Assembly: GCF_013294065.1 (NCBI RefSeq)
Contig: NZ_JABSNM010000010.1
Coordinates: 91,409-155,408, forward strand
DNA from: Sphaerotilus uruguayifluvii
GTDB lineage: Bacteria > Pseudomonadota > Gammaproteobacteria > Burkholderiales > Burkholderiaceae_C
DNA length: 64,000 nucleotides
Direction: 5' to 3'
Below, piece after piece: positions 24,022-33,482 of this stretch. Each line of letters opens with the position of its first letter. Position 1 is the stretch's first letter. A program made the position numbers and the translations under genes. Below the pieces are notes generated by a model, which saw only the letters and a program-made list of their open reading frames with translations, did no database searches and had not been told where the DNA came from.

Positions 24022-25590
24022 TCAGTGCGTCGGCGACGGCACCGCCCAGCGCTTGGTGATGTCGCCCTTGGCGTTGACGCTCTCGAGGTGGACCGCGAAG
24101 CCCCACAGCCGCGCGACGTGCTTGAGCACCTCGCTGGCGCTGTCGGCCAGCGGGCGGTCCTTGTGCTGGAAGTGGCGCAGCGTGAGCGACCGGTCGCCGC
24201 GCAGGTTGACGTTCCAGACCTGGATGTTGGGCTCGCGGCTGCCGAGGTCGTACTGCTGCGACAGCAGCTCGCGCACCCGGCGGTAGCCGCTCTCGTCGTG
24301 AATGGCGGCGACCTCGATCTCGGACTTCTTCTCGTCGTCGTGGATCGCGAACAGGCGCAGGTCGCGCATCAGCTTCGGGCTCAGGTACTGGCCGATGAAG
24401 CTCTCGTCCTTGAAGTTGCGCATCGCGTGGTCGAGCGCCGGCAGCCACGGCGAGCCCGCCAGCTCGGGGAACCACTGGCGGTCCTCCTCGGTCGGGTTCT
24501 GGCAGATGCGCTGGATGTCGTTGTACATCGCGAAGCCGAGCGCATAGGGGTTCAGGCCGCTGTAGCCGCGGTCGCCCACCTTGGGCTGGTAGACCACGTT
24601 GGTGTGCGACTTCAGCCACTCGATCATCACGCCGTCGGTCAGCCAGCCCTCGTCGTACATGGTGTTGAGCAGCTTGTAGTGCCAGAACGTGGCCCAGCCC
24701 TCGTTCATCACCTGGCTCTGGCGCTGCGGGTAGAAGTACTGCGCGATCTTGCGCACGATGCGCACCAGCTCGCGCTGCCAGGGCTCGAGCAGCGGCGCGT
24801 TCTTCTCGATGAAGTACAGCAGGTTCTCCTGCGGCTCCTCGGGAAAGCGGCGGTTGGCGCTGATGTCGTCGGCCTTCTCGCTGCGGCGCGGCAGCGTGCG
24901 CCACAGGTCGTTGACCTGCTGCTGCGCGTAGGCCTCGCGCTCCTTGCGCTCGGACAGCTCCTGCGCGAGCGACTTGCGGCTGGGGCGGCGGTAGCGGTCG
25001 ACGCCGTGGTTCATCAGCGCGTGGCAGCTGTCGAGGAAGAGCTCGACGGTGTCGATGCCGTGGCGCTCCTCGCAGGCGGCGACGTAGTTCTTGGCGTAGA
25101 CGAGGTAGTCGATGATCGACGCCGCGTCCGTCCACATCCGGAACAGGTAGTTGCCCTTGAAGAAGCTGTTGTGGCCGTAGGCGGCATGCGCGATCACCAG
25201 CGCTTGCATCGCCATCGTGTTCTCCTCCATCAGGTAGCTGATGCAGGGGTTGGAGTTGATGACGATCTCGTAGGCCAGGCCCATGTGGCCGCGGCGATAG
25301 TTCTTCTCGGTCGAGATGAACTCCTTGCCGTAGCTCCAGTGACGGTAGTTCACCGGCATGCCGACCGAGGCATAGGCGTCCATCATCTGCTCGGCGGTGA
25401 TGATCTCGAGCTGGTTCGGGTAGGTGTCGATGCCGAAGCGCGAGGCGGTGCGGCGGATGACCTCGTGATAGCGGTCGACCAGCTCGAAGTTCCAGTCGCT
25501 CGGGCCCGGCAGCGGCTCGGCCGGGCGCTCGCCGGCAGGCAGCGGGCCGTCGCGCAGGTCCTTCATCGCGATGAACGGATGGCTCTTCAT
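24022..25590 (-). CDS. ycgB: SpoVR family protein (YcgB)
   Basis: A 522-aa cytoplasmic protein of the SpoVR family; in Bacillus it affects the spore cortex, while in non-sporing proteobacteria it is a stress-linked protein of unknown reaction. Conserved stretches include YPNQLEIITAEQMMDAYASVGMP, YSYGKEF-type HWSYGKEFIS and NEGWATFWHYKLL. The start is the ATG at 25590, which overlaps the stop codon of the DUF444 gene by four bases. It forms the third gene of the prkA-yeaH-ycgB operon. Confidence 0.92.
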   Translation of the reverse strand: MKSHPFIAMKDLRDGPLPAGERPAEPLPGPSDWNFELVDRYHEVIRRTASRFGIDTYPNQLEIITAEQMMDAYASVGMPVNYRHWSYGKEFISTEKNYRRGHMGLAYEIVINSNPCISYLMEENTMAMQALVIAHAAYGHNSFFKGNYLFRMWTDAASIIDYLVYAKNYVAACEERHGIDTVELFLDSCHALMNHGVDRYRRPSRKSLAQELSERKEREAYAQQQVNDLWRTLPRRSEKADDISANRRFPEEPQENLLYFIEKNAPLLEPWQRELVRIVRKIAQYFYPQRQSQVMNEGWATFWHYKLLNTMYDEGWLTDGVMIEWLKSHTNVVYQPKVGDRGYSGLNPYALGFAMYNDIQRICQNPTEEDRQWFPELAGSPWLPALDHAMRNFKDESFIGQYLSPKLMRDLRLFAIHDDEKKSEIEVAAIHDESGYRRVRELLSQQYDLGSREPNIQVWNVNLRGDRSLTLRHFQHKDRPLADSASEVLKHVARLWGFAVHLESVNAKGDITKRWAVPSPTH

Positions 25591-26873
25591 GCGGCGGCTC
25601 CTTCCTTCTTGAACAGGTCGCGGAAGACCGGATAGATCTGGTCGGCGCTGGTGACCTTGCGCATCGCGAAGTGCGGTCCGGCTGTCTCGGACAGCCGGGT
25701 GTACTCGTCCCAGAGGTTCTGCTCCGGCTCGGCGACCTGCACGTAGGCGTAGTAGCGGCACAGCGGCAGGATCTTGTTCTGCAGGATCTCGCGGCAGCGG
25801 CCCGAGTCGTGGTGCCAGTTGTCGCCGTCGCTGGCCTGCGCGCCGTAGATGTTCCACTGGTCGCTGGGGTAGCGCGCCCGGATGATCTCCTCCATCAGCA
25901 CCAGGGCCGAGGACACCACCGTGCCGCCGGTCTCGGTCGAGTGGAAGAAGCCCTGCTCGTCGACCTCCTGCGCCTGGGTGTGGTGGCGGATGTAGACGAT
26001 GTCGATCTTCTCGTAGTGCTTCGTCAGGAAGAGGTAGAGCAGGATGAAGAAGCGCTTGGAGAGCTCCTTGCGCGACTCGTCCATCGAGCCGGAGACGTCC
26101 ATCAGGCAGAACATCACCGCCTTGGAAGTCGGCACCGGCGTCTTCACCCGGCTGCGGAAGCGCAGGTCGATCGGGTCGAGAAAGGGAATCGCCTCGATGC
26201 GCGCGCGCAGCATCTCGATGCGCTCGCGGGTCTGCGCGATCGCGTCGTCACGCTCGGCGTCGGCCGGCTGCTCCAGCAGCGTGCCCAGGTGCGCCTCGAG
26301 CTGGTGCAGTTCGCGCCGCTTGTCGGTGCCCAGCGCGATGCGCCGGCCCAGCGCGCCGCGCATCGAGCGCACGACGTGCAGGTTGTTGGGCGTGCCGTCG
26401 CTGGTGAAGCCGGCGCGGTGCGACTTCCACTCCGGCGTCTCGGCCAGCTGGGTGCGGATCAGGTGCGGCAGCGCCAGGTCCTCGAAGAAGACCTGCATGA
26501 ACTCCTCCTTGCTCAGGCTGAAGACGAAGTCGTCCTCGCCCTCGCCGGAGTCGCTCGCCTGGCCCTTGCCGGAGCCGCCGCCCCCGCCGCCGCCCTTCGG
26601 GCGCGCGATGCGGTCGCCGGCCACGTACTCCTGGTTGCCCGGGTGGACCATGTCGCGCTGACCGCCCTGGCCGTGGTGGAAGACCGGCTCGCTGATGTCC
26701 TTCTTCGGAATGCGGATGTCCTCGCCGCGCTCGATGTCACGGATGCCGCGCCCGTCGATCGCGCGGCGCACGGCCCCCTTGATCTGCTCCTTGTAGCGGC
26801 GCAGGAAACGCTCGCGGTTGCCGATCGACTTGTTCTTCCCCGAGAGCCTGCGGTCGATGATCTGCTGCAACAT
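25587..26873 (-). CDS. yeaH: DUF444 family protein (YeaH), von Willebrand A-like
   Basis: A 428-aa protein partner of the PrkA kinase in a conserved stationary-phase operon. The C-terminal half has a vWA-like MIDAS start, FCLMDVSGSMDESRK, near residue 245. The middle contains a Gly-rich linker (GGGGGGSGKG) around residue 95. It sits 60 nt downstream of prkA and overlaps the spoVR gene by 4 nt. Its biochemical function is unknown. Confidence 0.92.
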   Translation of the reverse strand: MLQQIIDRRLSGKNKSIGNRERFLRRYKEQIKGAVRRAIDGRGIRDIERGEDIRIPKKDISEPVFHHGQGGQRDMVHPGNQEYVAGDRIARPKGGGGGGGSGKGQASDSGEGEDDFVFSLSKEEFMQVFFEDLALPHLIRTQLAETPEWKSHRAGFTSDGTPNNLHVVRSMRGALGRRIALGTDKRRELHQLEAHLGTLLEQPADAERDDAIAQTRERIEMLRARIEAIPFLDPIDLRFRSRVKTPVPTSKAVMFCLMDVSGSMDESRKELSKRFFILLYLFLTKHYEKIDIVYIRHHTQAQEVDEQGFFHSTETGGTVVSSALVLMEEIIRARYPSDQWNIYGAQASDGDNWHHDSGRCREILQNKILPLCRYYAYVQVAEPEQNLWDEYTRLSETAGPHFAMRKVTSADQIYPVFRDLFKKEGAAA

Positions 26874-26933
26874 GGTTCACCTTGCGATGTGAGGTCGCCC
26901 CGGGTCCCTCCCGGAGCCGGGGCGCCCGGGGGC

Positions 26934-28856
26934 TCAGCTGGACTTGCGCACGCGCAGGTACCACTCGCAGAGCAGGCGGACCTGCTTGGAGGTGTAGCCC
27001 TTGTCGACCATGCGCTGCACGAAGTTCTCGTGCTTCTTGGCCTCGTCCGCGCTGGCCTTGGCGTTGAAGCTGATGACCGGCAGCAGCTCCTCGGTGTTCG
27101 AGAACATCTTCTTCTCGATCACCGTGCGCAGCTTCTCGTAGCTGGTCCACACCGGATTGCGGCCCTGGTTGTTGGCCCGCGCACGCAGCACGAAGTTGAC
27201 GATCTCGTTGCGGAAGTCCTTCGGGTTGGCGATGCCGGCGGGCTTCTCGATCTTCTCCAGCTCGCCGTTCAGGCTGGAGCGGTCGAAGACCTCGCCGGTG
27301 TCGGTGTCGCGGTACTCCTGGTCCTGGATCCAGTAGTCGGCGTAGGTGACGTAGCGGTCGAAGATGTTCTGGCCGTACTCGCTGTAGCTCTCGAGGTAGG
27401 CGGTCTGGATCTCCTTGCCGATGAACTCGGCGTACTTCGGCGCCAGCAGCTCCTTGATGAAGGCGATGTACTTCGACTCGGTCTCGGCCGGGAACTGCTC
27501 GCGCTCGATCTGCTGCTCGAGCACGTACATCAGGTGCACCGGGTTGGCGGCCACCTCGGTGGTGTCGAAGTTGAAGACCTTGGACAGGATCTTGTAGGCG
27601 AAGCGCGTCGAGATGCCGCTCATGCCCTCGTCGACGCCGGCGTAGTCGCGGTACTCCTGGTAGCTCTTAGCGCGCGGATCGGTGTCCTTCAGGTTCTCGC
27701 CGTCGTAGATCATCATCTTGCTGAAGAGGCTGGAGTTCTCCGGCTCCTTCAGGCGGGTGAGGATGGCGAACTGGCTCATCATCTTCAGCGTGCCCGGCGC
27801 GCAGGTGGCCCCGGCCAGCGACGATCCCTTCAGCAGCTTCTCGTAGATCTTCACCTCCTCCGAGACGCGCAGGCAGTACGGCACCTTGACGATGTAGATC
27901 CGGTCGAGGAAGGCCTCGTTGTTCTTGTTGTTGCGGAAGGCCTTCCACTCGCTCTCGTTCGAGTGGGCAAGCACCACGCCGTCGAAGGGGATCGCGCCGA
28001 AGCCCTCGGTGCCCTTGAAGTTGGCCTCCTGCGTGGCGGTCAGCAGCGGGTGCAGCACCTTGATCGGCGCCTTGAACATTTCCACGAACTCGAGCAGGCC
28101 CTGGTTGGCCAGGCACAGGCCGCCGGAGTAGCTGTAGGCGTCCGGATCATCCTGCGCGAAGGTCTCGAGCTTGCGGATGTCGACCTTGCCGACCAGCGAC
28201 GAGATGTCCTGGTTGTTCTCGTCGCCCGGCTCGGTCTTGGCGATGCCGACCTGCTTGAGGATCGAGGGATAGCGCTTGACGACCTTGAAGCGGCGGATGT
28301 CGCCGCCGTACTCCTCCAGCCGCTTCACGGCCCACGGGCTCATGATGCGGTTCAGGTAGCGCGAGGGAATGCCGTACTCCTTCTCGAGCACCGGGCCGTC
28401 CTCGGCCGGGTCGAACAGGCCCAGCGGCGACTCGTTCACCGGCGAGCCCTTGATCGCGTAGAACGGCACCTCCTGCATCAGCTGCTTCAGGCGCTCGGCG
28501 ATCGAGCTCTTGCCCCCGCCCACCGGGCCCAGCAGGTAGAGGATCTGCTTCTTTTCCTCGAGGCCCTGGGCGGCGTGGCGGAAGTAGGAGACGACCTGCT
28601 CGATCGCCTCCTCCATGCCGTAGAACTCCGCGAAGGCCGGGTAGATCTTGATGACCTTGTTCGCGAAGATGCGCGACAGGCGCGGATCGTTGCGGGTGTC
28701 GATCATCTTCGGCTCGCCGATGGCCTTGAGCATGCGCTCGGCCGCGGAGGCGTAGGCCAGGGGATTGCGCTTGCACTCGGCGAGGTAGTCCTCGATGGAG
28801 ATTTCCTCCTCGCGGGTGCGTTCGTAGCGAGCGGCGAAGTTGCTGATCACGTCCAT
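26934..28856 (-). CDS. prkA: PrkA family serine protein kinase / AAA+ protein
   Basis: A 640-aa protein with an AAA domain (P-loop GPVGGGKSS near residue 109) and the PrkA C-terminal domain, classed as a Ser protein kinase although AAA+ protease activity has also been reported for the family. The length and segments such as FAARYERTREEEISIEDYL match YeaG/PrkA. A consensus AGGAGG lies 7 nt before the ATG at 28856. It leads the prkA-yeaH-ycgB operon, usually RpoS- or nitrogen-stress controlled. Its 5' leader contains a large hairpin. Confidence 0.95.
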   Translation of the reverse strand: MDVISNFAARYERTREEEISIEDYLAECKRNPLAYASAAERMLKAIGEPKMIDTRNDPRLSRIFANKVIKIYPAFAEFYGMEEAIEQVVSYFRHAAQGLEEKKQILYLLGPVGGGKSSIAERLKQLMQEVPFYAIKGSPVNESPLGLFDPAEDGPVLEKEYGIPSRYLNRIMSPWAVKRLEEYGGDIRRFKVVKRYPSILKQVGIAKTEPGDENNQDISSLVGKVDIRKLETFAQDDPDAYSYSGGLCLANQGLLEFVEMFKAPIKVLHPLLTATQEANFKGTEGFGAIPFDGVVLAHSNESEWKAFRNNKNNEAFLDRIYIVKVPYCLRVSEEVKIYEKLLKGSSLAGATCAPGTLKMMSQFAILTRLKEPENSSLFSKMMIYDGENLKDTDPRAKSYQEYRDYAGVDEGMSGISTRFAYKILSKVFNFDTTEVAANPVHLMYVLEQQIEREQFPAETESKYIAFIKELLAPKYAEFIGKEIQTAYLESYSEYGQNIFDRYVTYADYWIQDQEYRDTDTGEVFDRSSLNGELEKIEKPAGIANPKDFRNEIVNFVLRARANNQGRNPVWTSYEKLRTVIEKKMFSNTEELLPVISFNAKASADEAKKHENFVQRMVDKGYTSKQVRLLCEWYLRVRKSS

Positions 28857-28918
28857 TGCAGGCCTCCTGTGAAGTCAGGCGATGGGCGACAGGTCCAGTG
28901 TCGCGCCACCAGGGAAGA

Positions 28919-28979
28919 TCTGATGGAGTCCCTGCGACCGATGCCCGGTCCGGGCTCGGAGCCGCGAGGCTCCATCAGA
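28919..28979 (-). promoter_or_regulatory. Large stem-loop in the prkA 5' leader
   Basis: A perfect 10-bp inverted repeat, TCTGATGGAG and CTCCATCAGA, closes a 61-nt element. Inside it are a second hairpin, GGAGCC-tcgc-GGCTCC (minus strand), and a CCCGG-tc/ga-CCGGG pairing. It ends 62 bases upstream of the prkA start codon, so it would be in the leader RNA if transcription starts further upstream. It could be a regulatory RNA structure, a protein site or a palindromic repeat; no known riboswitch consensus was recognised. Confidence 0.45.
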
Positions 28980-29367
28980 GCTTTCCGTTGGTCTGCTGCA
29001 GGCCGCGGGCGACGTCGGGGAGAGGTCACCGTGATGGCTGCTGTGACTCGGCGTGGTCAGCTTCGTTCAACTTGAGCGACGCGGTCCATGAAAGAACCCC
29101 GACACGGCACGGCTTTTTCATCTCGCCGCCGCCGGCCGCGCATTCCGTCACTCGGACGGAGGCACGTCGCTGGCTCATGCACCCGGAGACCGGGCTGGAT
29201 CACCGGGAGTCATGCAAGCGGCGTGCCGCCTGTCGTGCTCTCCCGATTGCATGCAACCTGAGGGACATCCTGACGCATGCGACACAGGCTATCAAGACCC
29301 TGGAACAGGTTGATCAGCCTGAAACAAGCCCCCGCCGACCGGGGGGGATCGCCGGGACAGCTCCCGG
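28980..29367. other. Intergenic region between prkA and parB
   Basis: About 390 bp with no gene I can support. It should carry the prkA promoter, but no clear sigma-70 or sigma-54 element was found. A GACCGGG/CCCGGTC pairing at about 29338-29364, just after the parB stop, could be a weak terminator for parB; it has no U-tract. Confidence 0.4.
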
Positions 29368-30297
29368 TCAGCGCTCGGTGATGCCCAGGCGGTCGAGCAG
29401 CGTGCCCAGGTCGTCGAGCGAACCGAAGGAGATCGCCAGCTCGCCCTGGTCGCCGCGCTTGGTGCGCTTGCGGATGCGGATCTCGACCGGCACCGCCAGC
29501 AGATCGGCGAGCTGCTCCTCCAGGCGCAGCACGTCGCGCGACTTGGCCGGCGCAGCCGCGCGGCCCGCCGGCTCGCCGCCGGCGCGGATCGCCGCGTCCT
29601 CGTGCTGGCGCGCGACCAGCTTCTCGGTCTCGCGCACCGACAGCTTGCGCGCGACGATCTCGTTGGCGCAGGTGATCTGGCGCGCCCGGTCGAGCGACAG
29701 CAATGCGCGGGCGTGGCCCATGTCGAGGTCGCCGGCGGTCAGCATCTGCTGCACCGGCTCGACCAGGTTGAGCAGACGCAGCATGTTCGAGATGGCGCTG
29801 CGCGAGCGGCCGATGGCCTGCGCCGCACCATCATGGGTCAGGCCGAACTCGCTGATGAGGCGCTGCACGCCCTGCGCCTCCTCCAGCGGATTGAGGTCCT
29901 CGCGCTGGATGTTCTCGATCAGCGCCATCACCGCGGCGGCCTGGTCGGGCACCTCGCGCACCAGCACCGGCACCTCGGTCAGGCCGGCCAGGCGCGCGGC
30001 GCGGGTGCGGCGCTCGCCGGCGATGATCTCGTACATCGGCAGGCCGTCGCGCGGCTCGACCTGACGCACCAGCACCGGCTGCATCACGCCCTGGGTGCGG
30101 ATGCTCTCGGCCAGCTCGAACAGCGAGCCCTCGTCCATGCGGGTGCGCGGCTGGTACTTGCCGGGCAGCAGCTGATCGAGCGCGAGCGCGCTGGGCAGCG
30201 GCTCGCGACCGCCGCGCGCCGGCGCGGCATCGACGACCTGCGGTCCGAGCAGGGCTTCAAGACCGCGACCGAGTCCTTTGGGCTTCTTGGTGACCAT
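29368..30297 (-). CDS. parB: Chromosome partitioning protein ParB (parS-binding CTPase)
   Basis: A 309-aa ParB/Spo0J protein that loads on parS sites near the origin and works with ParA and SMC in chromosome segregation. It starts [18 protein letters not shown], the family's ParA-interacting N-terminus. The CTP-binding motifs are visible as PGKYQPRT and [12 protein letters not shown], and the HTH region as [23 protein letters not shown]. It is unusual that no parA lies upstream; a small hydrolase gene sits there, 18 nt before parB. Confidence 0.96.
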   Translation of the reverse strand: MVTKKPKGLGRGLEALLGPQVVDAAPARGGREPLPSALALDQLLPGKYQPRTRMDEGSLFELAESIRTQGVMQPVLVRQVEPRDGLPMYEIIAGERRTRAARLAGLTEVPVLVREVPDQAAAVMALIENIQREDLNPLEEAQGVQRLISEFGLTHDGAAQAIGRSRSAISNMLRLLNLVEPVQQMLTAGDLDMGHARALLSLDRARQITCANEIVARKLSVRETEKLVARQHEDAAIRAGGEPAGRAAAPAKSRDVLRLEEQLADLLAVPVEIRIRKRTKRGDQGELAISFGSLDDLGTLLDRLGITER

Positions 30298-30315
30298 CCC
30301 GCGATTGTCCGCGAT

Positions 30316-30894
30316 TCAGGGCGCGCCAAGCAGCCGCTGCAGCAGCGCCAGCCCCTCGGGCCAGTCGCCCAGGCCGGAGTCGGCGTTCAGGTGGCCGCGC
30401 GGCCCGGCGTCGATGCGCTCGGCGCCCCAGTCGGCGCACAGGCCGGCGGCACGCTCGGGGGTGCAGTACGGGTCGTCCGACGACACCACCGCGATCGACG
30501 GGAAAGGCAGCCTCGGCCGGCGCATCGGCCGCCAGTTGTGCAGCTGCGGCGGCATGTCGACCCGCTCGGTGTCGGGCGGCGCCACCAGCAGCGCGCCGCG
30601 CACCCGCGCGACATGGCGGCTGTGGTCGGCCCAGGCGGCGACGAGCTGGCAGCCCAGGCTGTGCGCGACCAGCAGCGCCGGGCGCGCGTCGGCCAGCAGC
30701 GCCGCGTCGAGCTGCGCCATCCAGTCGCCGCGACGCGGCCAGAGCCAGTCGTCCTGCTCGACGCGCGCGAAGCCGGGGCGCGCGGCCCAGTGCGCCTGCC
30801 AGTGGCCCGGGCCGGAATCCTGCCAGCCCGGCAGCAGCAGCACCCGCAGGTCGGCAGGCAGGTCCGCAGGCAGATCGAAGTGCGATGAGGTCAT
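30316..30894 (-). CDS. RBBP9/YdeN family alpha/beta serine hydrolase
   Basis: A 192-aa alpha/beta hydrolase. It has the family opening [15 protein letters not shown], a nucleophile elbow AHSLGC near residue 80, and a late [13 protein letters not shown] segment with the catalytic His. RBBP9/YdeN proteins are small serine hydrolases with unknown natural substrates. The start at 30894 ([12 protein letters not shown]) is chosen; 30900 is an alternative two codons upstream. It lies immediately upstream of parB in the same direction and diverges from argC. Confidence 0.85.
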   Translation of the reverse strand: MTSSHFDLPADLPADLRVLLLPGWQDSGPGHWQAHWAARPGFARVEQDDWLWPRRGDWMAQLDAALLADARPALLVAHSLGCQLVAAWADHSRHVARVRGALLVAPPDTERVDMPPQLHNWRPMRRPRLPFPSIAVVSSDDPYCTPERAAGLCADWGAERIDAGPRGHLNADSGLGDWPEGLALLQRLLGAP

Positions 30895-30952
30895 GTGCAT
30901 GCCGTATTCTTCCGCGTCCAACCGTTCCACAGCTCCCCGAGGAAGAACCCCC

Positions 30953-31894
30953 ATGAAACACACCGTGTTCGTCGACGGTCAGGAAGGCACGACCGGCCTG
31001 CGCATCCACGAGTACCTGGCCGGCCGCGACGACATCGAGGTGCTGCGCATCGCCCCGGAGCTGCGCAAGGATGCCGCCGAGCGCGCCCGCCTGCTCAACG
31101 CCGCCGACGTCGCCTTCCTGTGCCTGCCCGATGCGGCCTCGAAGGAAGCCGCCGCGATGGTGAACAACCCCCGGACCTGCCTGATCGACGCCAGCACCGC
31201 GCACCGCACCGCGCCGGGCTGGGCCTTCGGCCTGCCCGAGCTCTGCGCCGGCCAGCGCGAGCAGCTGCGCGCCGCCAAGCGCATCGCCAATCCCGGCTGC
31301 CATGCCAGCGCCTTCATCCTGCTGATGCGCCCGCTGGTCGACGCCGAGATCGTGCCGCCGGCGCTGGCGGTCAGCGCGACCTCGCTGACCGGCTACTCCG
31401 GCGGCGGCAAGAAGATGATCGAGCAGTACGAGGCCGGCGGCGACCCGAAGCTGGCCTCGCCGCGCCCCTACGCGCTGGGCCTGGCGCACAAGCACATCCC
31501 GGAGATGATGGCCCACACCGGTCTGGCGACCAAGCCGCTGTTCCTGCCGGTGGTCGGCCCCTTCTACAAGGGCCTGTCGGTGACGGTGCCGCTGCACCTG
31601 GCGCAGCTGTCGGGCGGCGCCTCGGCCGAGCGCATCCACGCCGCCTTCGCCGAGCACTACGCCGGCGAGCGCTTCGTGCGCGTGATGCCGCTCAACGACG
31701 CCGCGACGATGGAGCACGGCTTCTTCGACGTGCAGGGCTGCAACGACACCAACCGCGTCGACATCTTCGTCTTCGCCAACGGCGACCAGGTGCTGCTGAT
31801 GGCACGCCTGGACAACCTCGGCAAGGGCGCCAGCGGTGCGGCGGTGCAGTCGATGAACGTGCACCTGGGCGTCGACGAAGGCCTGGGCCTGTGA
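30953..31894 (+). CDS. argC: N-acetyl-gamma-glutamyl-phosphate reductase, type 2
   Basis: A 313-aa enzyme of arginine biosynthesis that reduces N-acetylglutamyl phosphate to the semialdehyde with NADPH. The short length and the start [21 protein letters not shown] mark the type 2 (ArgC2) group. The catalytic Cys is in [12 protein letters not shown] near residue 117. A GAGGAAG site lies upstream of the ATG at 30953. It is a single gene followed by a strong terminator. Confidence 0.95.
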   Translation: MKHTVFVDGQEGTTGLRIHEYLAGRDDIEVLRIAPELRKDAAERARLLNAADVAFLCLPDAASKEAAAMVNNPRTCLIDASTAHRTAPGWAFGLPELCAGQREQLRAAKRIANPGCHASAFILLMRPLVDAEIVPPALAVSATSLTGYSGGGKKMIEQYEAGGDPKLASPRPYALGLAHKHIPEMMAHTGLATKPLFLPVVGPFYKGLSVTVPLHLAQLSGGASAERIHAAFAEHYAGERFVRVMPLNDAATMEHGFFDVQGCNDTNRVDIFVFANGDQVLLMARLDNLGKGASGAAVQSMNVHLGVDEGLGL

Positions 31895-31915
31895 GCTGAC
31901 GCTGCGGCGCCAGAC

Positions 31916-31951
31916 GAAAAAAAGCCCGGCGATGCCGGGCTTTCGTTCTTT
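31916..31951. terminator. Bidirectional intrinsic terminator between argC and the SWIB gene
   Basis: A 9-bp stem AAAGCCCGG / CCGGGCTTT with a 5-nt loop at 31921-31943, preceded by an A-run and followed by T-rich sequence. It can terminate argC on the plus strand and the SWIB gene, which ends at 31986, on the minus strand. Confidence 0.85.
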
Positions 31952-31985
31952 CGGGGACCGTGCAGCCGGTCCGCCGAAACCAGGA

Positions 31986-32333
31986 TCAGGACAGCTGGTC
32001 GCTGATCAGCTTGGTCATCTCGAACATCGAGACCTGATCCTTCTTGAAGATCTTCTTCAGCTTGGCGTCCGCATTGATCATGCGCTTGTTCGCCGCGTCC
32101 TGAAGGTTGTGCTGCTTGATGTACTCCCAGACCTTCTTGGTGACTTCGGTGCGCGGCATCGCGGCCTTGCCGATCACGGCCGCCAGATCCTTCGAGGGAG
32201 TCATCGGCTTCATGAAGGCGGCGTTCGGCTTCTTCGCGGGAGCGGCTGCGGGTGCCTCGACGGCCGGTGCTGCGGCGACAGCGGTTTCTTGGGCGGGAGC
32301 CTTCTTTGCGGCGGCCTTCTTGGCAGTTGCCAT
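31986..32333 (-). CDS. SWIB/MDM2 domain-containing protein
   Basis: A 115-aa basic protein. Its first 40 residues are an Ala/Lys/Pro-rich tail like histone H1 or AlgP (MATAKKAAAKKAP). The rest is a SWIB fold with KPMTPSKDLAAVIG, TKKVWEYIKQHNLQD and MFEMTKLISDQLS. Stand-alone SWIB proteins occur in chlamydiae, plants and many Burkholderiales and are thought to affect nucleoid structure or transcription, though the role is not settled. A GGAGA site precedes the ATG at 32333. Confidence 0.9.
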   Translation of the reverse strand: MATAKKAAAKKAPAQETAVAAAPAVEAPAAAPAKKPNAAFMKPMTPSKDLAAVIGKAAMPRTEVTKKVWEYIKQHNLQDAANKRMINADAKLKKIFKKDQVSMFEMTKLISDQLS

Positions 32334-32649
32334 GTGTGTTTTCTCCGTCTTGGATGGTGATGTGCCGGCGTCGGCACTGCGGGCGAATGGTACTGCGCCC
32401 CTCGGGCATTGAGAAGGCGGCTGTCATCAAAACAGCGGGGCCATCCTGGCGCTGTCCCGGCACGCACCGCCGGGTGGCGCCGGGTGACGCGACGGCGGTG
32501 CGGACGTGGTGCGTAGTATCACGCACGGGGCCGCCGGCTGCCGGCGGCACACTCACGCTGCGCGTGACGCGCGGCCGCTCCCGGCGGCATGTCCCGACGG
32601 AAAACAGACGAGACAACCTCCGAACCGACTCGAAAGAACGAAGCCGACC
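32334..32649. other. Divergent intergenic region, SWIB gene and TerC-family gene
   Basis: About 316 bp of non-coding DNA holding the promoters of two divergent genes. I looked for the manganese yybP-ykoY riboswitch that often precedes TerC-family genes and did not find it. One small hairpin, GTGCGT-agtatc-ACGCAC, lies at 32508-32525. No other signal was recognised. Confidence 0.4.
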
Positions 32650-33348
32650 ATGAACCTTGCCGACTCCACTTTCTGGATCGCCCTGCTGAAGATCATCTGG
32701 GTGAACATCCTGCTGTCCGGCGACAACGCCGTCGTCATCGCGCTGGCCGCGCGCAACCTGCCGCCGAAGCAGCAGCGCATGGCCATTCTCGGCGGCAGCG
32801 GCGCCGCGATCGTGCTGCGCGTCGTGCTGACGATCTTCGCGGTGCAGATGCTGCAGTACCCCTACCTGAAGCTGGTCGGCTCGGTGCTGCTGGGCTGGGT
32901 GGGCGTGCAGCTGCTGGCCGGCGGCGACGACGATGGCGACATCAAGGCCAGCGACTCGATCATGACGGCCATCCGCACCATCCTGATCGCCGACCTGGTG
33001 ATGAGCCTGGACAACGTCATCGCGGTGGCCGCCGCGGCCGACACCGCGCCGGTGGAGTTCCGCATGGTGCTGCTGGTGCTGGGCCTGGGCCTGTCGATCC
33101 CGCTGATCATCTTCGGCAGCACGATGCTGCTCAAGCTGATGGAGCGCTTCCCCGTCATCATCACGCTGGGCGCGGCGCTGCTGGGCTTCGTCGCCGGAGA
33201 GATGGCGCTGAGCGATCCGTCGCTGTCGCGCTGGGAAGGCTCGCTGCATGCGGTGGCCATTCCGTTCAGCCTAGCCTGCGCGGCCATCGTCGTCGGCATC
33301 GGCATGTTCCTGGGCCGTCGGGCCAGGTCCGAGACGATCGCCGGCTGA
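32650..33348 (+). CDS. TerC family integral membrane protein (YjbE-like)
   Basis: A 232-aa protein with about seven membrane helices and the two TerC-type repeats: NILLSGDNAVVIALAARNLP near residue 20 and ADLVMSLDNVIAVAAAA near residue 117, each with the conserved D-N pair in a helix. TerC proteins such as YceF and Alx are linked to manganese export and metal insertion into secreted proteins. The charged loop GGDDDGDIKASDS separates the halves. Specific substrate is inferred from the family. Confidence 0.88.
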   Translation: MNLADSTFWIALLKIIWVNILLSGDNAVVIALAARNLPPKQQRMAILGGSGAAIVLRVVLTIFAVQMLQYPYLKLVGSVLLGWVGVQLLAGGDDDGDIKASDSIMTAIRTILIADLVMSLDNVIAVAAAADTAPVEFRMVLLVLGLGLSIPLIIFGSTMLLKLMERFPVIITLGAALLGFVAGEMALSDPSLSRWEGSLHAVAIPFSLACAAIVVGIGMFLGRRARSETIAG

Positions 33349-33482
33349 AACCGGGCGGACCGTCTTTTCCACTTCAATGCCGAATTGAGGTGGTTCGGGC
33401 CGCCTGACGGCGCCTCATCGCGGGCTGGCGCTGCGATACTGTCGGACCACACCGACACAGCACTCCAGCCCGCCCGACCACC

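Noticed and set aside
28857..28918. Sigma-54 promoter for prkA
   Set aside because: A TGGCGC stretch lacks the GC at the required distance for the -12 element.
32334..32649. Manganese riboswitch (yybP-ykoY) upstream of the TerC-family gene
   Set aside because: No matching conserved core or helix arrangement could be read in the region.
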